From Symbiodinium natans (Eukaryota; Sar; Dinophyceae; Suessiales; Symbiodiniaceae): 64,000 nucleotides of DNA. The first letter of the stretch is position 1, and each line of letters begins with the position of its first letter. Both the position numbers and the translations under genes were made by a program. The stretch lies in contig CAJNDS010000066.1 of assembly GCA_905221605.1 (NCBI GenBank), positions 1 to 64,000 of the forward strand, in the 5' to 3' direction. The notes under the pieces are model-generated. The model made no database searches. It had not been told where the DNA came from and saw only the letters and a list, made by a program, of their open reading frames with translations. Positions 12,301 through 22,857 of the stretch are shown here, one piece after another.

Positions 12301-15300
12301 CTTTGCGGCCTTTGCGGCCTTTGCGGCTCTTGCACTTGGGATTGGTATCGGCTCCGTCGGAGCTGACGAATGTGGGGCCTTTCCATGCCTCAGAAAATCT
12401 CTTTTGTCAACGATGTCACTCTGTCCGCATCACTGAACGAGCCGCAACCGACTTCGTAGTAGAAGCCCTCAGTACTCCTCCCCTCCCCCCCGCCAAACTC
12501 TGGATTCGTCATTCATGCCCGGGCCGTCACACCCGGCGGAGGATCCGGGCAATGTTGATGTTCTCGGCGATGAGGCCTAAGTTTTGTGGCGTGGTGGCCG
12601 CGGCAAAGGGATTGAGTTATATTGACTTGTTTGCTGAGGGGATTCTAACATCAAGTACTCGGACCTTCACCCCGATGCCGACTTGATCCAAGACAACTTG
12701 GGGGTGCTTCGGCCAATATCTGATGTACCTACCGTAGCATTTACTTGCCCTTGTGCAATCGTTACGCAGCTACACCTCAAAGGTCTCAAAGTGTGCGTAG
12801 CCACTAGGCGTTGCCTGTGACAAACGCCTTTCAGCTTGACTAAACTCTTGAAGCTGACAGGAGGGTCAACGGTCAACCATGATCGTGGCCATTTCTCAAC
12901 ATTGCGCTTCTTGCGCGGACTCAGGAAAGAAAGCCAAAGCTAACTCTGGGCCGCCCAGCTGAAGCAGGTCTGCGGGCTGTGGCCGGCAGCCGAGTACTTC
13001 ACGTAGAGGTCGTTGTTCTCCTCTACGCCATGGCCCGGTTAAGCTGAGTGGATTGGCTGCTTAGTCGTGTGTCTTTCAAGTTTGGCAGCTCTTGGCGCCC
13101 ATGCCCTTTATGCCCTGAATGCCCTTACTGAAGCCTACATACCCAACAAGCGTCGCAGCGTTCCTTGTCCACGAAGTGGCCGATCTTCTCCAACAGCATG
13201 ACCTGGGAACAACGTCTCAAGCTTTCAGACTTGACTCCTGCGCTGCTGGAGTGCCTAGACGTGCATTGGGGCGCCGGTAGCCCTGTGAAGCAGACTTTGC
13301 ATGGCTTACGTGCCCGAATTTTCCGAGGCCCAGGGCGGTGTCCGACAGCTCCCGGGGATGCTGACCCAGCTGCACAAGACTCCCGAAGAGGTCCTGGCAG
13401 CTTGTTGTATTTCATGGGAAGCACTGGACCTGGTGAGCTTTGCCAAGTCTCAACGTTGAGAGAGCCGCTCTCCTCGTTGTTGGTGATGTTGAAATTTCCA
13501 GCCAAGATGAGGTTTCCTGGGCAAGGCTGAGAGATAGGGGTTGAGCATCAGACTACGAAACCCAAATCCTAACCTTCAACAATCCTAGATGCCTGCAAGC
13601 GGTTAAACTCCAGCCCAACACGCCGGGGAGCGGGTCATCCAGTTGCTCTCGCGCGTTACCGGGTGGCACCTGGACAGCTGCGGCTTCGGAGACTTCAGGG
13701 GCAGTTCGGGCTTTGTAGGCTGTCCTTTCACAAGTTAGCTCGGGTTCCTTCCGAGGCTATGCGGCGAAAGGAGGCTTGGAAGTTGGCTGCAAGGTTGAGT
13801 TATGCCAGCAAGCTGATTTCGGGGGGGGCTGTTGAAAGGCGCGAGCCTATCAAGGCTGTTCTCGGAGTCGGTGCCATAGCGGACATGGGCCAAGTAGGCT
13901 TCACCACAAAAGGGGATGTTGTCCTTGACCCACCTGTCGGAATGGGCTCCAAGACGGCCCCCCCAAACCAGAGAGCGCTCAGAAGGCTCCGTTGCCTGGG
14001 GTCGACCTGCTCCTTTCCGTTGGGGCCGCTGGGGATCCGCCTCAGTCGGAGTCACCGAGGCGGGACAGTTTTTTCTCTTTGCGCGACGTGCCTTCAAAGG
14101 AGCCATATATGTTCTGAGCTTCAAGGGACTGTGGCTCTCAGGCTCTCAGAGCCCCGAGATCCCAACGCATCTCGCGGGGCTTTCTGCAGCATGGCCGTGG
14201 CCTGACAGAAGCGCTTGTGGTGTACACCACTCCAACCCCACGGACCTTATAGCCCAGACCCTTCCGAGCTCGTGAGCCTGTTTCAAAGCAGCATTCTGGC
14301 ATTCCGCCCCCCAAGTCCGAAGCCCAACCTTCTAATAACTACTAGAAGGGCAGGATGCCTGCTTCTCCACGCGCCCGAAAAGGTCCCCAATGGGATCAGC
14401 GGCGATTGACTTCTCGCAATGGAGATACCTGCCAAAAGCAGCGCAGCGAGAGCAAGTAGGGTGCGCAGGGCCAAGATCCGCAAGAGGTGTACGAAATGCA
14501 AGTTTATACAATAGAGCCCTGTTTCCACACGGAACTCCTTACAACGGTTCCCACGACTCGGCTACACATAATTACGCAAATAACACGCGAAAAACCCTCT
14601 AAGAGTAACACGAAGTAACATCCGAAGGAGACCTGGTTCCCGGAGGCATGTCCAACTTGACATTCGCCACGCCAGCTCCGTCCTGGCCACCTAAGTAGGG
14701 CCAAAACTGCAGAGGTGACTGTAGCGACTGACGAAATTCCGGAGTTCTTGGATGTTCGGAATGTCCTAGGATAGGGCCATGAGCCCCACCCCCCCCGCCC
14801 CCCCCCCCCCCCCCCCCCCCCGCCCCCCAAACATCCCCAAACTGCCCGGAAAGCCTTGCAAATCTTTGTGCAGCAAGGCCGCGATTCCGCTGCTTCTCCA
14901 TGAGCAGGTGCATGCGGTTGAGGCCTTGGGCTCAGGACCTTGGGGTCCTCATTGTCCGCTGTTGGCTGCTAGGGATGGCAAGGGTCAACATTGTTTGTTG
15001 GCTTTAACCCCAAGAGGACGCCCTGTGAAAGTAGCTGGAGTTGCACCTTGACTGCCCTCGATTGCTTACAACCAGGAAATGCGCAATTGCATTTGTTTCG
15101 GGCATCTTTCCACATCAGTACATGACCTTGCAGACGCTGTATGGGGCTTGCAAGCTCACGAGAGTGTGCCCAGTGTAGCCATCCTTTGGCGTGCAGGATC
15201 ACCCTGCTCGAGTCTGCCTGCTGTGCTGGAAAAATTGGGATTTTCTCTGTGCTGCTTGAACTGCTGAGACGATGGCGGGCCCTGGAGGGGCCCCCGAGCC

Positions 15301-15894
15301 CCTCGGCCAACGAGCGAAGCATTTCAGCCCACAAAGCCCTCTGCGAAGGCGAAGCTCTGGCGAAGCTCTGGCGCAGCTCTGGCGAAGCTCTGGCGAAGCT
15401 CTGGCGAAGCTCTGTGAGTTCCGTCTGAGCTCCCGTGCCGAAGAAGTGCGTTCCATACTTCTCAAGGTAATACCTCAGGCGGTCAGAGAGCAAGGACTGG
15501 CGAGGACGGGAGAGGACTGGAGAGGTCAAGCCGTCTGCGAGTAAGTCCCTCAGCCACAGATCCCAAGGCGGTGTCATCAGGTTTTGGGGGCCCAACTCTG
15601 GTGGCTTCAACAAGCGCAGCATGGCGAAGCCGCACTCATGCCTCAGGCTCAGGTGCTCGGATCTCTGGCAGTCTTTTGAGTTGAGGTCACTGGACTTTCT
15701 GCTGGGGAAAACTCTCGGAGGTCTCGGGCTTCTGGGCGCTTGGCCCTGAGCTTTTTGGTAGGTAGCTGACGCCCCACGTACTTGTCTAGAACGTTTATGC
15801 GGGCTTCGGCTGTTAGAGCCTAATCACTTCCACTGCTTGCGCATGTGCATGAGGCTAGTGGCAGCTGAGTTCCGGACCCAATGTCGTCACCCAT
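354..15894 (-). CDS. purF: Amidophosphoribosyltransferase (glutamine PRPP amidotransferase), 29 microexons, 3' end outside window
   Basis: It converts PRPP and glutamine to phosphoribosylamine, the committed step of de novo purine synthesis. Exons, 5' to 3': 15894-15878, 15641-15597, 15473-15439, 14924-14883, 14690-14633, 14428-14359, 14201-14167, 13933-13847, 13669-13632, 13516-13473, 13393-13337, 13202-13164, 13020-12945, 12576-12533, 12092-12025, 11592-11547, 11226-11170, 10989-10943, 10376-10294, 9945-9926, 2303-2254, 1992-1929, 1668-1624, 1318-1250, 1139-1073, 935-859, 760-696, 554-516, 396-354. All 28 junctions keep frame. Motifs in order: HECGFAM (Ntn Cys nucleophile), MEKQRNRGQDGAG, HVRYGTDSENS, AGNFNITNNE, GQHPRELSDT, WDGGYCIAGLLGHGDAF, RDPSGIRPAFYY, CSFERIYFSRGND, SFIPNTSE, KIRTFI, PRPP loop VVALDDSIVRGNTL, and SSCPQIRYPDVYGI. 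From memory of the family it resembles the long Bacteroidetes-type enzyme (about 620 aa), so roughly 110 C-terminal residues lie off the left edge. Confidence 0.94.
696..760 (-). CDS. purF: purF exon 27: PRPP-binding loop
   Basis: Sixty-five nt encode DAVVALDDSIVRGNTLKNAI. This is the 13-residue phosphoribosyltransferase signature with the two acidic residues that contact the PRPP ribose hydroxyls. The donor is GA (CTTGAG|GACTGG) and the next exon resumes after ACAG|G at 554, in phase. Confidence 0.95.
2617..2760 (+). repeat. Interstitial degenerate CCCTAAA repeat
   Basis: Repeated ccctaaa, ccctaaaac and ccctatac variants occur here, the reverse complement of TTTAGGG. The block is interrupted and diverged, lies inside a gene, and is opposite in orientation to the larger block at 6.7-8.0 kb. 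It is not a chromosome end. Confidence 0.8.
2880..5960. repeat. C-rich mosaic tandem repeat
   Basis: The plus strand is extremely C-rich (runs of ccccca and ccccac). Sub-units recur many times: a block reading atggacccatggctcctgg, a block reading cccattcttcatccctcga, and ccaccccgccatgcttctca. They recur at irregular spacing between about 3.2 and 5.9 kb. All frames are open for long stretches as Pro-rich or Gly-rich shadows, so the long ORFs here are artefacts of composition. Confidence 0.9.
6005..6235 (+). repeat. Hairpin-forming repeat array, forward orientation
   Basis: Four or so units reading ctccagactccagatttcc followed by agaaaaaatctggagtac. Each is an inverted repeat (ctccagattt against aaatctggag). 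They are the reverse complement of the units that follow from 6238. Confidence 0.85.
6238..6705 (-). repeat. 49-bp hairpin-forming tandem array, inverted orientation
   Basis: Ten units start with gtactccag at 6238, 6287, 6336, 6385, 6434, 6476 (as gcactccag), 6525, 6574, 6623 and 6672. The period is 49 bp with one 42-bp unit. Each carries an 11-bp stem (actccagattt/aaatctggagt) and a ggggcccg linker. Because 49 is not divisible by three, the array cycles through all frames without stops. Confidence 0.93.
6700..8040 (+). repeat. Degenerate TTTAGGG block
   Basis: The sequence gtttagggtttag and variants (gtgtttagggtttagtg, ttaagtgtttagg) dominate about 1.3 kb. The base unit matches the plant/alveolate-type telomere heptamer, but copies are diverged and interrupted. 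It lies within purF intron 20. Confidence 0.85.
7147..7178 (+). repeat. 32-bp near-palindrome, copy 1
   Basis: tctggggaaggcaccggggc followed by tgccccagacca. Related copies are at 8054-8087 (same strand) and 8258-8290 and 8597-8630 (reverse complement). The ends tctgggg and ccccaga pair, so each copy can fold into a hairpin. AT-rich sequence separates them. Confidence 0.75.
8054..8087 (+). repeat. 32-bp near-palindrome, copy 2
   Basis: Same family as 7147-7178, with a two-base insertion in the left arm (ggaaggaggcac). Confidence 0.75.
8258..8290 (-). repeat. 32-bp near-palindrome, copy 3 (inverted)
   Basis: ggtctggagaagccccggtg then ccttccccaga. It is the reverse complement of copy 1 with one stem mismatch. 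Confidence 0.75.
8597..8630 (-). repeat. 32-bp near-palindrome, copy 4 (inverted)
   Basis: ggtctggggaagccccggtg then ccttccacagatca. It is inverted relative to copies 1 and 2. The four copies bracket two AT-rich segments. Confidence 0.72.
9632..9648. repeat. G homopolymer (17)
   Basis: A run of about 17 G within purF intron 20. No other feature is visible nearby. Confidence 0.85.
11700..11945 (+). repeat. Minisatellite in purF intron 15
   Basis: Units of about 24-28 bp reading ggggacactctggggctggg then cactcc recur about ten times with variants. The array sits between the exons encoding HGDAFVM and RDPSGIRP, which splice together in phase, so it is intronic. Confidence 0.85.
12254..12327 (+). 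repeat. 9-bp repeat (tttgcggcc)n
   Basis: About eight near-perfect copies of tttgcggcc in purF intron 14. It lies between the exons for AENINIARILRR and ASSLWDGGY. Confidence 0.85.
14795..14821. repeat. C-rich homopolymer in purF intron 4
   Basis: A run of C interrupted by single G, between the exons ending at 14883 and starting at 14690. Confidence 0.85.
15345..15415 (+). repeat. 11-bp repeat (agctctggcga)n
   Basis: About six copies of agctctggcga in the purF intron 3 region, directly downstream (in transcript sense) of the exon ending at 15439. Confidence 0.8.
15878..15894 (-). CDS. purF: purF first coding exon and start choice
   Basis: The 17-nt exon reads MGDDI plus two bases and is cut by a GT donor. 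Joined to the exon at 15641 it places eight residues (MGDDIGHE) before the catalytic Cys. That is the short propeptide expected for a class-II amidotransferase that self-cleaves to expose Cys1. The ATG has G at +4. The same frame stays open upstream to about 16035 (a Ser/Arg/Lys-rich stretch), so a longer N-terminus cannot be excluded. Confidence 0.7.
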
Positions 15895-16307
15895 GGCAGC
15901 AAGAGCAGGACGCAAGGGGTTCTCCGAACCGGTGGCCCTTCCCTTTCCTCTGTGTTTCAATCCCCGCTTCAACTGGGCGGATGTCGTGCTTGAGGCGGCG
16001 ACAGGTGCGTCTGTGGGAGATGGGCAGGGCAACACAGCAGCCTGAGAATCTTAACCAAATCAACAGTCAGCGGTAGGTTGGGTAGAAGGATCCGGGAAAC
16101 CCATCAATATCAGGTCATGGGCTGGAGATTCAGGGGCTTCAGGGGATCGGGAATGCCTTGACCCTTCTGCCCTCGTCAACGTGAAAGAGCGAAAACTCCC
16201 TAAGACCACAAGGCCCATACTTGTTCAATCACGAACTTATGAGCCTCCCAGCATCCCAGCAAGCACGCAAGCCACCTAAGCTTGGGGCCTAAAGTTAGGT
16301 GTGAGTC

Positions 16308-19300
16308 CTTCGTGCAGCAGGCCCGCCAGTAGCGGCAGAAGTTGACGCGCACATCGTTCTCACTGCACGGAGACAGAAATTTGGCGGCAAGAATGTGATA
16401 AGCTTGCTGCATGTTGCCATCACTATCTCTGAGGGGCCCATGAGGGGTGCCCATTGTCACCAGGAACGGAAACCGATTTTGCAACCTGCAAAACCCTGCA
16501 TTTCCAAACTCACTCGGGCCTCGAGTGCCACATCTCATGCACGGAACCCTAATCCGGCTAATCCGCAAAAATCCTGTACCGAGTACAAAGAGTACAAAGA
16601 GTACAAAGCCTGAGGTCGTAATAAAGGCCGTGGTCCAGCAGGACGAGCTGCGGGTGCAGCGTCCCACCTGCTTCAAGACACTTTGCCAGATTAGACGGAC
16701 TAGAATTTCACAGAATTCATAACGTCACGTGGGGTCTGACACAAATCCAAAAAATGTTGGCAACACGCGCAAGTTTTGTGTTGTCAGCACTTTCGTCCAC
16801 GCTGGCAGCTCAGCAAGCAACAACAGTTTTGGGAGCCCGCCAAGAATAAAGGCCAATGTACTTCGACGGGCTCCGCGATGCAGCCTCCCCTCTGATGTCA
16901 CCTGGTCTTCTTGCTCTTCTTCCCGTGTGTGGTGGCGCTCTTCCCTTTCTTGCTCTTGGACTTGTTCAATCGACCGCTGTCGGGCCGAGGCCCGGCCAAG
17001 ACAGAAAGCCTTGCAGTATCAGACCTGGTCCCGATGGTACGTGCTCCCTTCCAACCACGGCTTCTGACACCACTGGCAAAAGAAGTCCCCCGTCAGAACA
17101 CCCTTTTGCATGTCTTCAGCAACCCGCTCGGCGTCACATGACTTTGATGACTTTGGAGGAACTTCTTTAGATGGCCGTGGCGGAGCATGGCCATCGGCCG
17201 AAGATTCCGCCTCACGAAAACAGCGGCGGATACACAACACATTTCAGCCTCTCAGAAGGCCTGAGATGATGTGTAAGCTGCTTTGTGCCTGCGTTTTGCG
17301 GACTTTTGTGAAAGTTGAATTTGGTCAGGCCCGAGATCTGACAGGATAGTATGACCAGCATCCAATGCCATCCGGGTTACCTTTGAAGCCAGCAACCCGC
17401 GCAAGACCAGCCGACAACCACAGACACGGGGCACGGCCCTTTCTCCCTCTCGCGCTGGCGTCCTGGCGACTGCGGTGCCTTCGGCTGACTACAGACCAAG
17501 TTTCACTCCGCAGCTTTAGATCACGGGGCTTAAGGCGCTTTAAGGGGCTTGTGGTTTCGAGACTCAGGGAACTGCCAAAACACCAGCGACGGAGCCGCGC
17601 CGCCACCCAAAATGCTGTAGGGGAAGGAACGTTACTTGTGGCTAAGCTGAAATTGCAGCTAACAGCCCCTTGTGCAATGGCTACTTAAAGCTCTTCTATT
17701 GTTGTCGTTGGGAGGGAGGGGGGGAAGTGTTTTCGCTTCACCACGAGCGCGAAGGTGGTCCAATCGGCTTTCTGCGGATTGCCTGCCGCGCTGGCCTCCA
17801 CACAGGCATGGCCCGCTTATTCACTCTCGAATGCTCTTGCTGCGAACATACCACCCCTTCATCCCTCTTTTGCCTCGACCTGTTGCACCTACTTGAAAAT
17901 GTGCACGCCCCACTGCGCATTGGGCCCGTGGGCCTCCCTTCTGAACTTTCCACACTTCTCGATACTTCTCGGCACAGCAAGTGTCCGGACCTGCGTCTTC
18001 CGCACGTGTCAGGGCGCATCCTGAGCTGTCTCTGCCTCAACCTGAGCTGGTATTGTGAAAGACTTCGGGTTGTCGAGATTCATCGAACTTCAATAGTATA
18101 ACTTCAGAACTACAACGCACCAACCCAACTTCAACGCATCCCGAACCCATACGCCCGCGGGACCCACGAGAGGTACTCGGAATTGCCACCGAGCGCAGTC
18201 CTGAGAGAGAGGCAAAAGGCATAGGAAGTTGAGAACCCTCCTGGACAAGGGGTTGGGGAATCGTCTTGTGTAGCACACACTGTCGGTCCAGTCAATGGAA
18301 AGGCTGCCGCCCTCCTCCTTCAGCCAGGCCTGGCGAGCAGTGGGAGATAGAGGGGGTGGGGGAACTTGTTTCAACCTCCTTCGTTACACGTTTTGGGGAG
18401 CCTCTTGCTTTCCTTCTTCTGATTCTTCTTTTCTTGGGGAGAAGGTGGGGCTAGCGGACCTAGCCTCGAGTTGTTGCGCTCTCGCCTCGGTCCCGTGCAT
18501 GCTCTCCTCGTGCGAAGCGCAGTTGCTGGTCGTCCCTGTTTATGTCTGAGAATTGCTGGGTGCTCGTGGAGAGGCTTCGCAGGGCACCGCGCAAGACTTT
18601 TCTTTCTGTCGTTCTTTGTTTATGTCTTCTTCCTCAACCGCTACTACCCTATGTCTTCAACCGGAAAACCTCTCTTCCCCCCAAATTTCATAGGAAAGGA
18701 AGCCCAGGACCAAAGCAAAGGGACAAAACGCAAAACAAGACTAAACAAAAAAGTGTGTTAGAGCGAAGGGTTCCAATGTAGAGTCAGGTTCTGTCTCTTT
18801 TCTCTCTTTCGTTCTGTCCTTCTTCATTAAATATTTCGTATTTCTCTCGTTCTGCCTTTCTTTCTCTCCTTCTGTCCTGCACTTCAATCGTTCGTTCCCT
18901 TCTTTCTTTCTCTACTTCTTTCGTTCTAGCCTTTTGCTTGGGAAAGCAGCCCCTCCAGAAAGAAATGATTACCGGCTGCTACCGTGCCTCAACGCCTTTG
19001 CGGCCGGCGGCCGTGGTGTGCAGCACTGCCGTGCCCGCAGCCTGAAAGAAGCGGTTTCCAAAGGCAGTTCCCAAGGACTCAAGCTGTTCAGAAAGGTTTT
19101 CAGATGCGCGATTTTCCAATTGGGGCATGTGGGAAGCTGTACTTATCGCATGGTGAAGCTTTCAGATCCCTTGTTGAGGCTTCTTGCCCACTCGAGGCCC
19201 CTGCGGCTTGAAGTCGACCATCACTCCCACTTTCCCCGGACACTCTCATGCCAAATCCAAAAACGCAACTGGCGTAAGTGACGCAAGTGATGCAAGTGAC

Positions 19301-22300
19301 GTCAGCCCCCCCAAAAAACGTCTTTTTGCAGAGCTCCAAAGCCAGGGCCAAACCTGACATTTCTGCCTCCTCGACCTCCACGGCAGCACAGAGCCGCGCT
19401 TCCAGCAACCGCTCTGTGGTGCTGGTGAGTTCCTCGAAGTTTGGCTTGAAGGGTTTTTGAGACATTTTGAGGGTCTCGAGACGGTCTCGAGGTTTGTTGA
19501 AGGGTTTGGGGCTTGCGAGAGAGCTACAAGCTCACAAATGGAAGTGTACTCCACCGAACCCAGAATTCGCATTGCACCAAGGCCATGAAGCCTCATAAAT
19601 CTCAGCAAGGAATCCTTCAACCTAACCTGCGTCCCAAAAGTTCAGGCCAGACATTTCCCTCCTCTGACGTCGCCCCAGTGAGCGCGCCGCGGAAGAACCT
19701 GCCATGAGACTGGTTTTTGGCTGGAAATCCATTTTGGGAGATCCCTTTTGATTTGGGACTTTTTTGTTTGTCGGGTTTGGCTCTTGTCCCGCAAGCTCAT
19801 TCTCTATGTTTTAACAGGAGAACCTCCGTCTATACTCTCATCAGAAAACTCTATTTTCTCTGCACTCATTGGAGGAAAACTTGTATTGTCTGTGTTTTTG
19901 ATGGAATAGGAATTCCTTTTCATGGGACAACCTCTGTTTTCTCTCCACATATTCTTGTGCGTTCTGTACATTTGAGTAGAAACATCTGTATTCCCTCTAC
20001 ATGTGAAGACAGACAGAAGGCAAAAAACAAAAACACAAACCATAACGCTGGCATGCCCGGTTTAGAAAGGATTCGTGCGTTTTAAATGTAAGTTCTCTTC
20101 ATGGGCTGATGGACGACAAGGCAAGTTTGCACGGGTTAAAGATACAAAAAGCGGGGAGGTTGGGCGGCCGTCGATCTAGATGCAAAACGCCGCGGGGCGG
20201 GTGTGGGTGGGTGCGTGGGTGGGTGGGTGGGTGGGTGGCATAATCGCTTCCAAAATGTATGTTCTCATATAAATAACGTAAACATTTACTCATTTAGCAA
20301 CTCAATAATGTTTATTATGCAATATCATAATAAACAGGTCTATGGCAGGAAAGCAGAAAAACACAAACATCTATTCATATAATCGAAAAGGAACACGAAT
20401 CTAATAACCTAAAAAGACAACTGCATCATCAAAATGATGTGATATATATATATACATATTATCATATATGTATATATAATCATCATCAGTATCATCATCA
20501 TCATCATCATCATCATCAAGCAACAAAGCAGTACAAAAACAACATTAACTTGAAAAAACAAACTATTCATACAATAATACAACAATGCCATACGATAACG
20601 GGCTCCCACCCGCACCTCCTCAGCGAACACAATAATACAATAGTGCGATCATTAAAATCGTATAGCCAGAAAATCATATATTCATGTAATCAAGAAAGCA
20701 AATAATCAAGAATCAAGTAAATCAAAAAATCATACAATGATAGAAAATAATCATGTAACCATATAATCATAAAATCACAGAATCAGAAGTATAGAATCAT
20801 AGAATCATAGAATCATATAATCATAGAATCATATAATCATAGAATCATAGAATCATATACTCATATTGATATCATGCTACAAATATGACAAGATAACCAT
20901 AAAAGATAATCATAAAAGAAACAAAGACAACAAGCTAATAGGAGAATAAGATAAGAAGAAATGATAAGATAATAAGATAATAAAATAACAAGGTAATAAG
21001 ATAATCAGATTAGTCAGAGAATCAGATAATCAGACGATCAGATATCAGATAATAAGATCATAAGTTACGAAGACAATATGAACACTAAGATACTAACACA
21101 CTTGTATAATCATATAATCATACATTCATATAAAAGCTATGACTATACAAATATCATAGTATACCAATGATTTATAACAAAGAAATAGGATTTCCTATTT
21201 AAATATAGAGAACATGCATGTTTCCTACCAAAATTTGGAGAAAATCAAGTATTTCTATAAGTTTTAGAGGTCAACGAAGTTTTCCGAATAAACGATAGAG
21301 AAAATAAGGTTTTCTTCTATGTGAAAAAGAAGTAGTTTACGGACTTGCGGGACAAAAGCCAAACCCTGAAGAAACAAACAAAATCACCAAAAACACCTTC
21401 TTCCTGCCTTTGCGACAGCCCTGCGAAGCCCTATGCGCCCATGCCCCCGTGAAGCCCGAGCACAATTTCGAGGGCAAACATGCGCCACCCGCCATCTTTC
21501 AAGAAACTGGACTGCTCTTTGCCTCAGGCCTTCTCGATCTTGGACCCTGAATCGAGAACAGCCAAACTTCCAACCTGGGACTCCTCAACCCAAATCGCTT
21601 TTGAGAAAAGTCTAGGGCCCCGGACTGCGCGTCACCATCGACGTCCAAGCCCTCGACGAGGATCTCGGGGGATGTACTCAAGTGCAAATGTTTCTTCCGG
21701 ATTCCTCCTCCCCTGAATTTTTGTCCGACGTTCTCGCATCAAGGTTCAGGGGGCACCTGGCATGTATTTATCCTGAGCTGGAACTGCGCAGCGCCAGGTG
21801 AGGGCCTGTGCTGTCCTACAAAGTCCTACACATCTTAACATCTCAACCTCCACCCATCTTCGCTTGCTCAGCCTCCGCGTTTTCGAACGTCCCCGTTGCT
21901 CATTTTCACGTTGCTTGCGTGTGGACGGGTCTTCAAAGCGGTCGCGGATGCCCCCTCCGTGACTGGCTGGGTGCTCGTTGCAGCGCTTGGGTTGACTTCC
22001 GACTATCAAAGCCTGGCCACCGACAACAATTTGGCACTTGCAAGGCCTCTCTGGTACTTGACGACAGGCCAGACTTACAAGATACTCGCGAGTCCCTGTC
22101 TTTATGCAAGCTGTTGTGCACAAGCTAGCACCTTTCTTCCCGTTCCCTGTGTAGCCCCCAAAAAGAGATGGTGCCCCATAGACCTGTACCACGATGAGCA
22201 TCCCAAGCATGATTCATGTGCGATTCCATCGACCGTAGACAAAGCTCAGGGGCTGAGGGCCGATCAAAGGGCTGTACCCAGAAATCCTGAGCTGCCCCGC

Positions 22301-22822
22301 CATGGGCATTTCATCCTCCAGCGCTTCGCCCATCATCGAGGACACGAGCAGCATGGACCTACGAAGATTACTCTCAGGACTTTTTTGACTGTGAGAGCCT
22401 GATTCAGGTTGGAAACGTTGGAAACGTTGGGAACGTTGGGAACGTTGGGAATGCCCAGAACTTTCAGGTCTTTCGGCATTCTGGGGCATGGCTTGCGGGG
22501 CCCATGTTTAGCGGCGGGTTGACGTAAGTTTGAGGGTCAAAGCTGACAGTTTTTGGGGCAAAAAAGCCAACAAACGAGAAGCACACGAACAAGCTTCACG
22601 GCTTCGGATTTTGCGGTACGGTGTGCTGGGAAAAAGTGCAAAACTTGCGCCTGGGCGGAACCCACAGCGCCAAGCGTGTGGCCTCGGCGCCTGTGCCGCG
22701 CCGCAGCCAACGCACCGGCGATTCCTGGCAACGCGAAAGGCTTTCGGTGGCTTTCAGCAGCTTTCATGCTTCAGGGGTTTTTGTCTGGCACTAGCTAGTC
22801 TTCATCACTGCTGCCACCGCCA

Positions 22823-22857
<35 letters not shown>

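Larger units (their letters stand above)
19773..21366. mobile_element. Candidate non-autonomous element with inverted ends (about 1.6 kb)
   Basis: The 23-bp sequence gggtttggctcttgtcccgc plus aag at 19773-19795 recurs as its reverse complement at 21344-21366 with one mismatch. Just inside each end are repeats of a roughly 29-bp motif containing aggaaaacctc and gaaaactctattttct in inverted orientation. The interior is AT-rich microsatellite with no coding capacity. A foldback or MITE-like element is the simplest reading. No target-site duplication was established. Confidence 0.6.
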
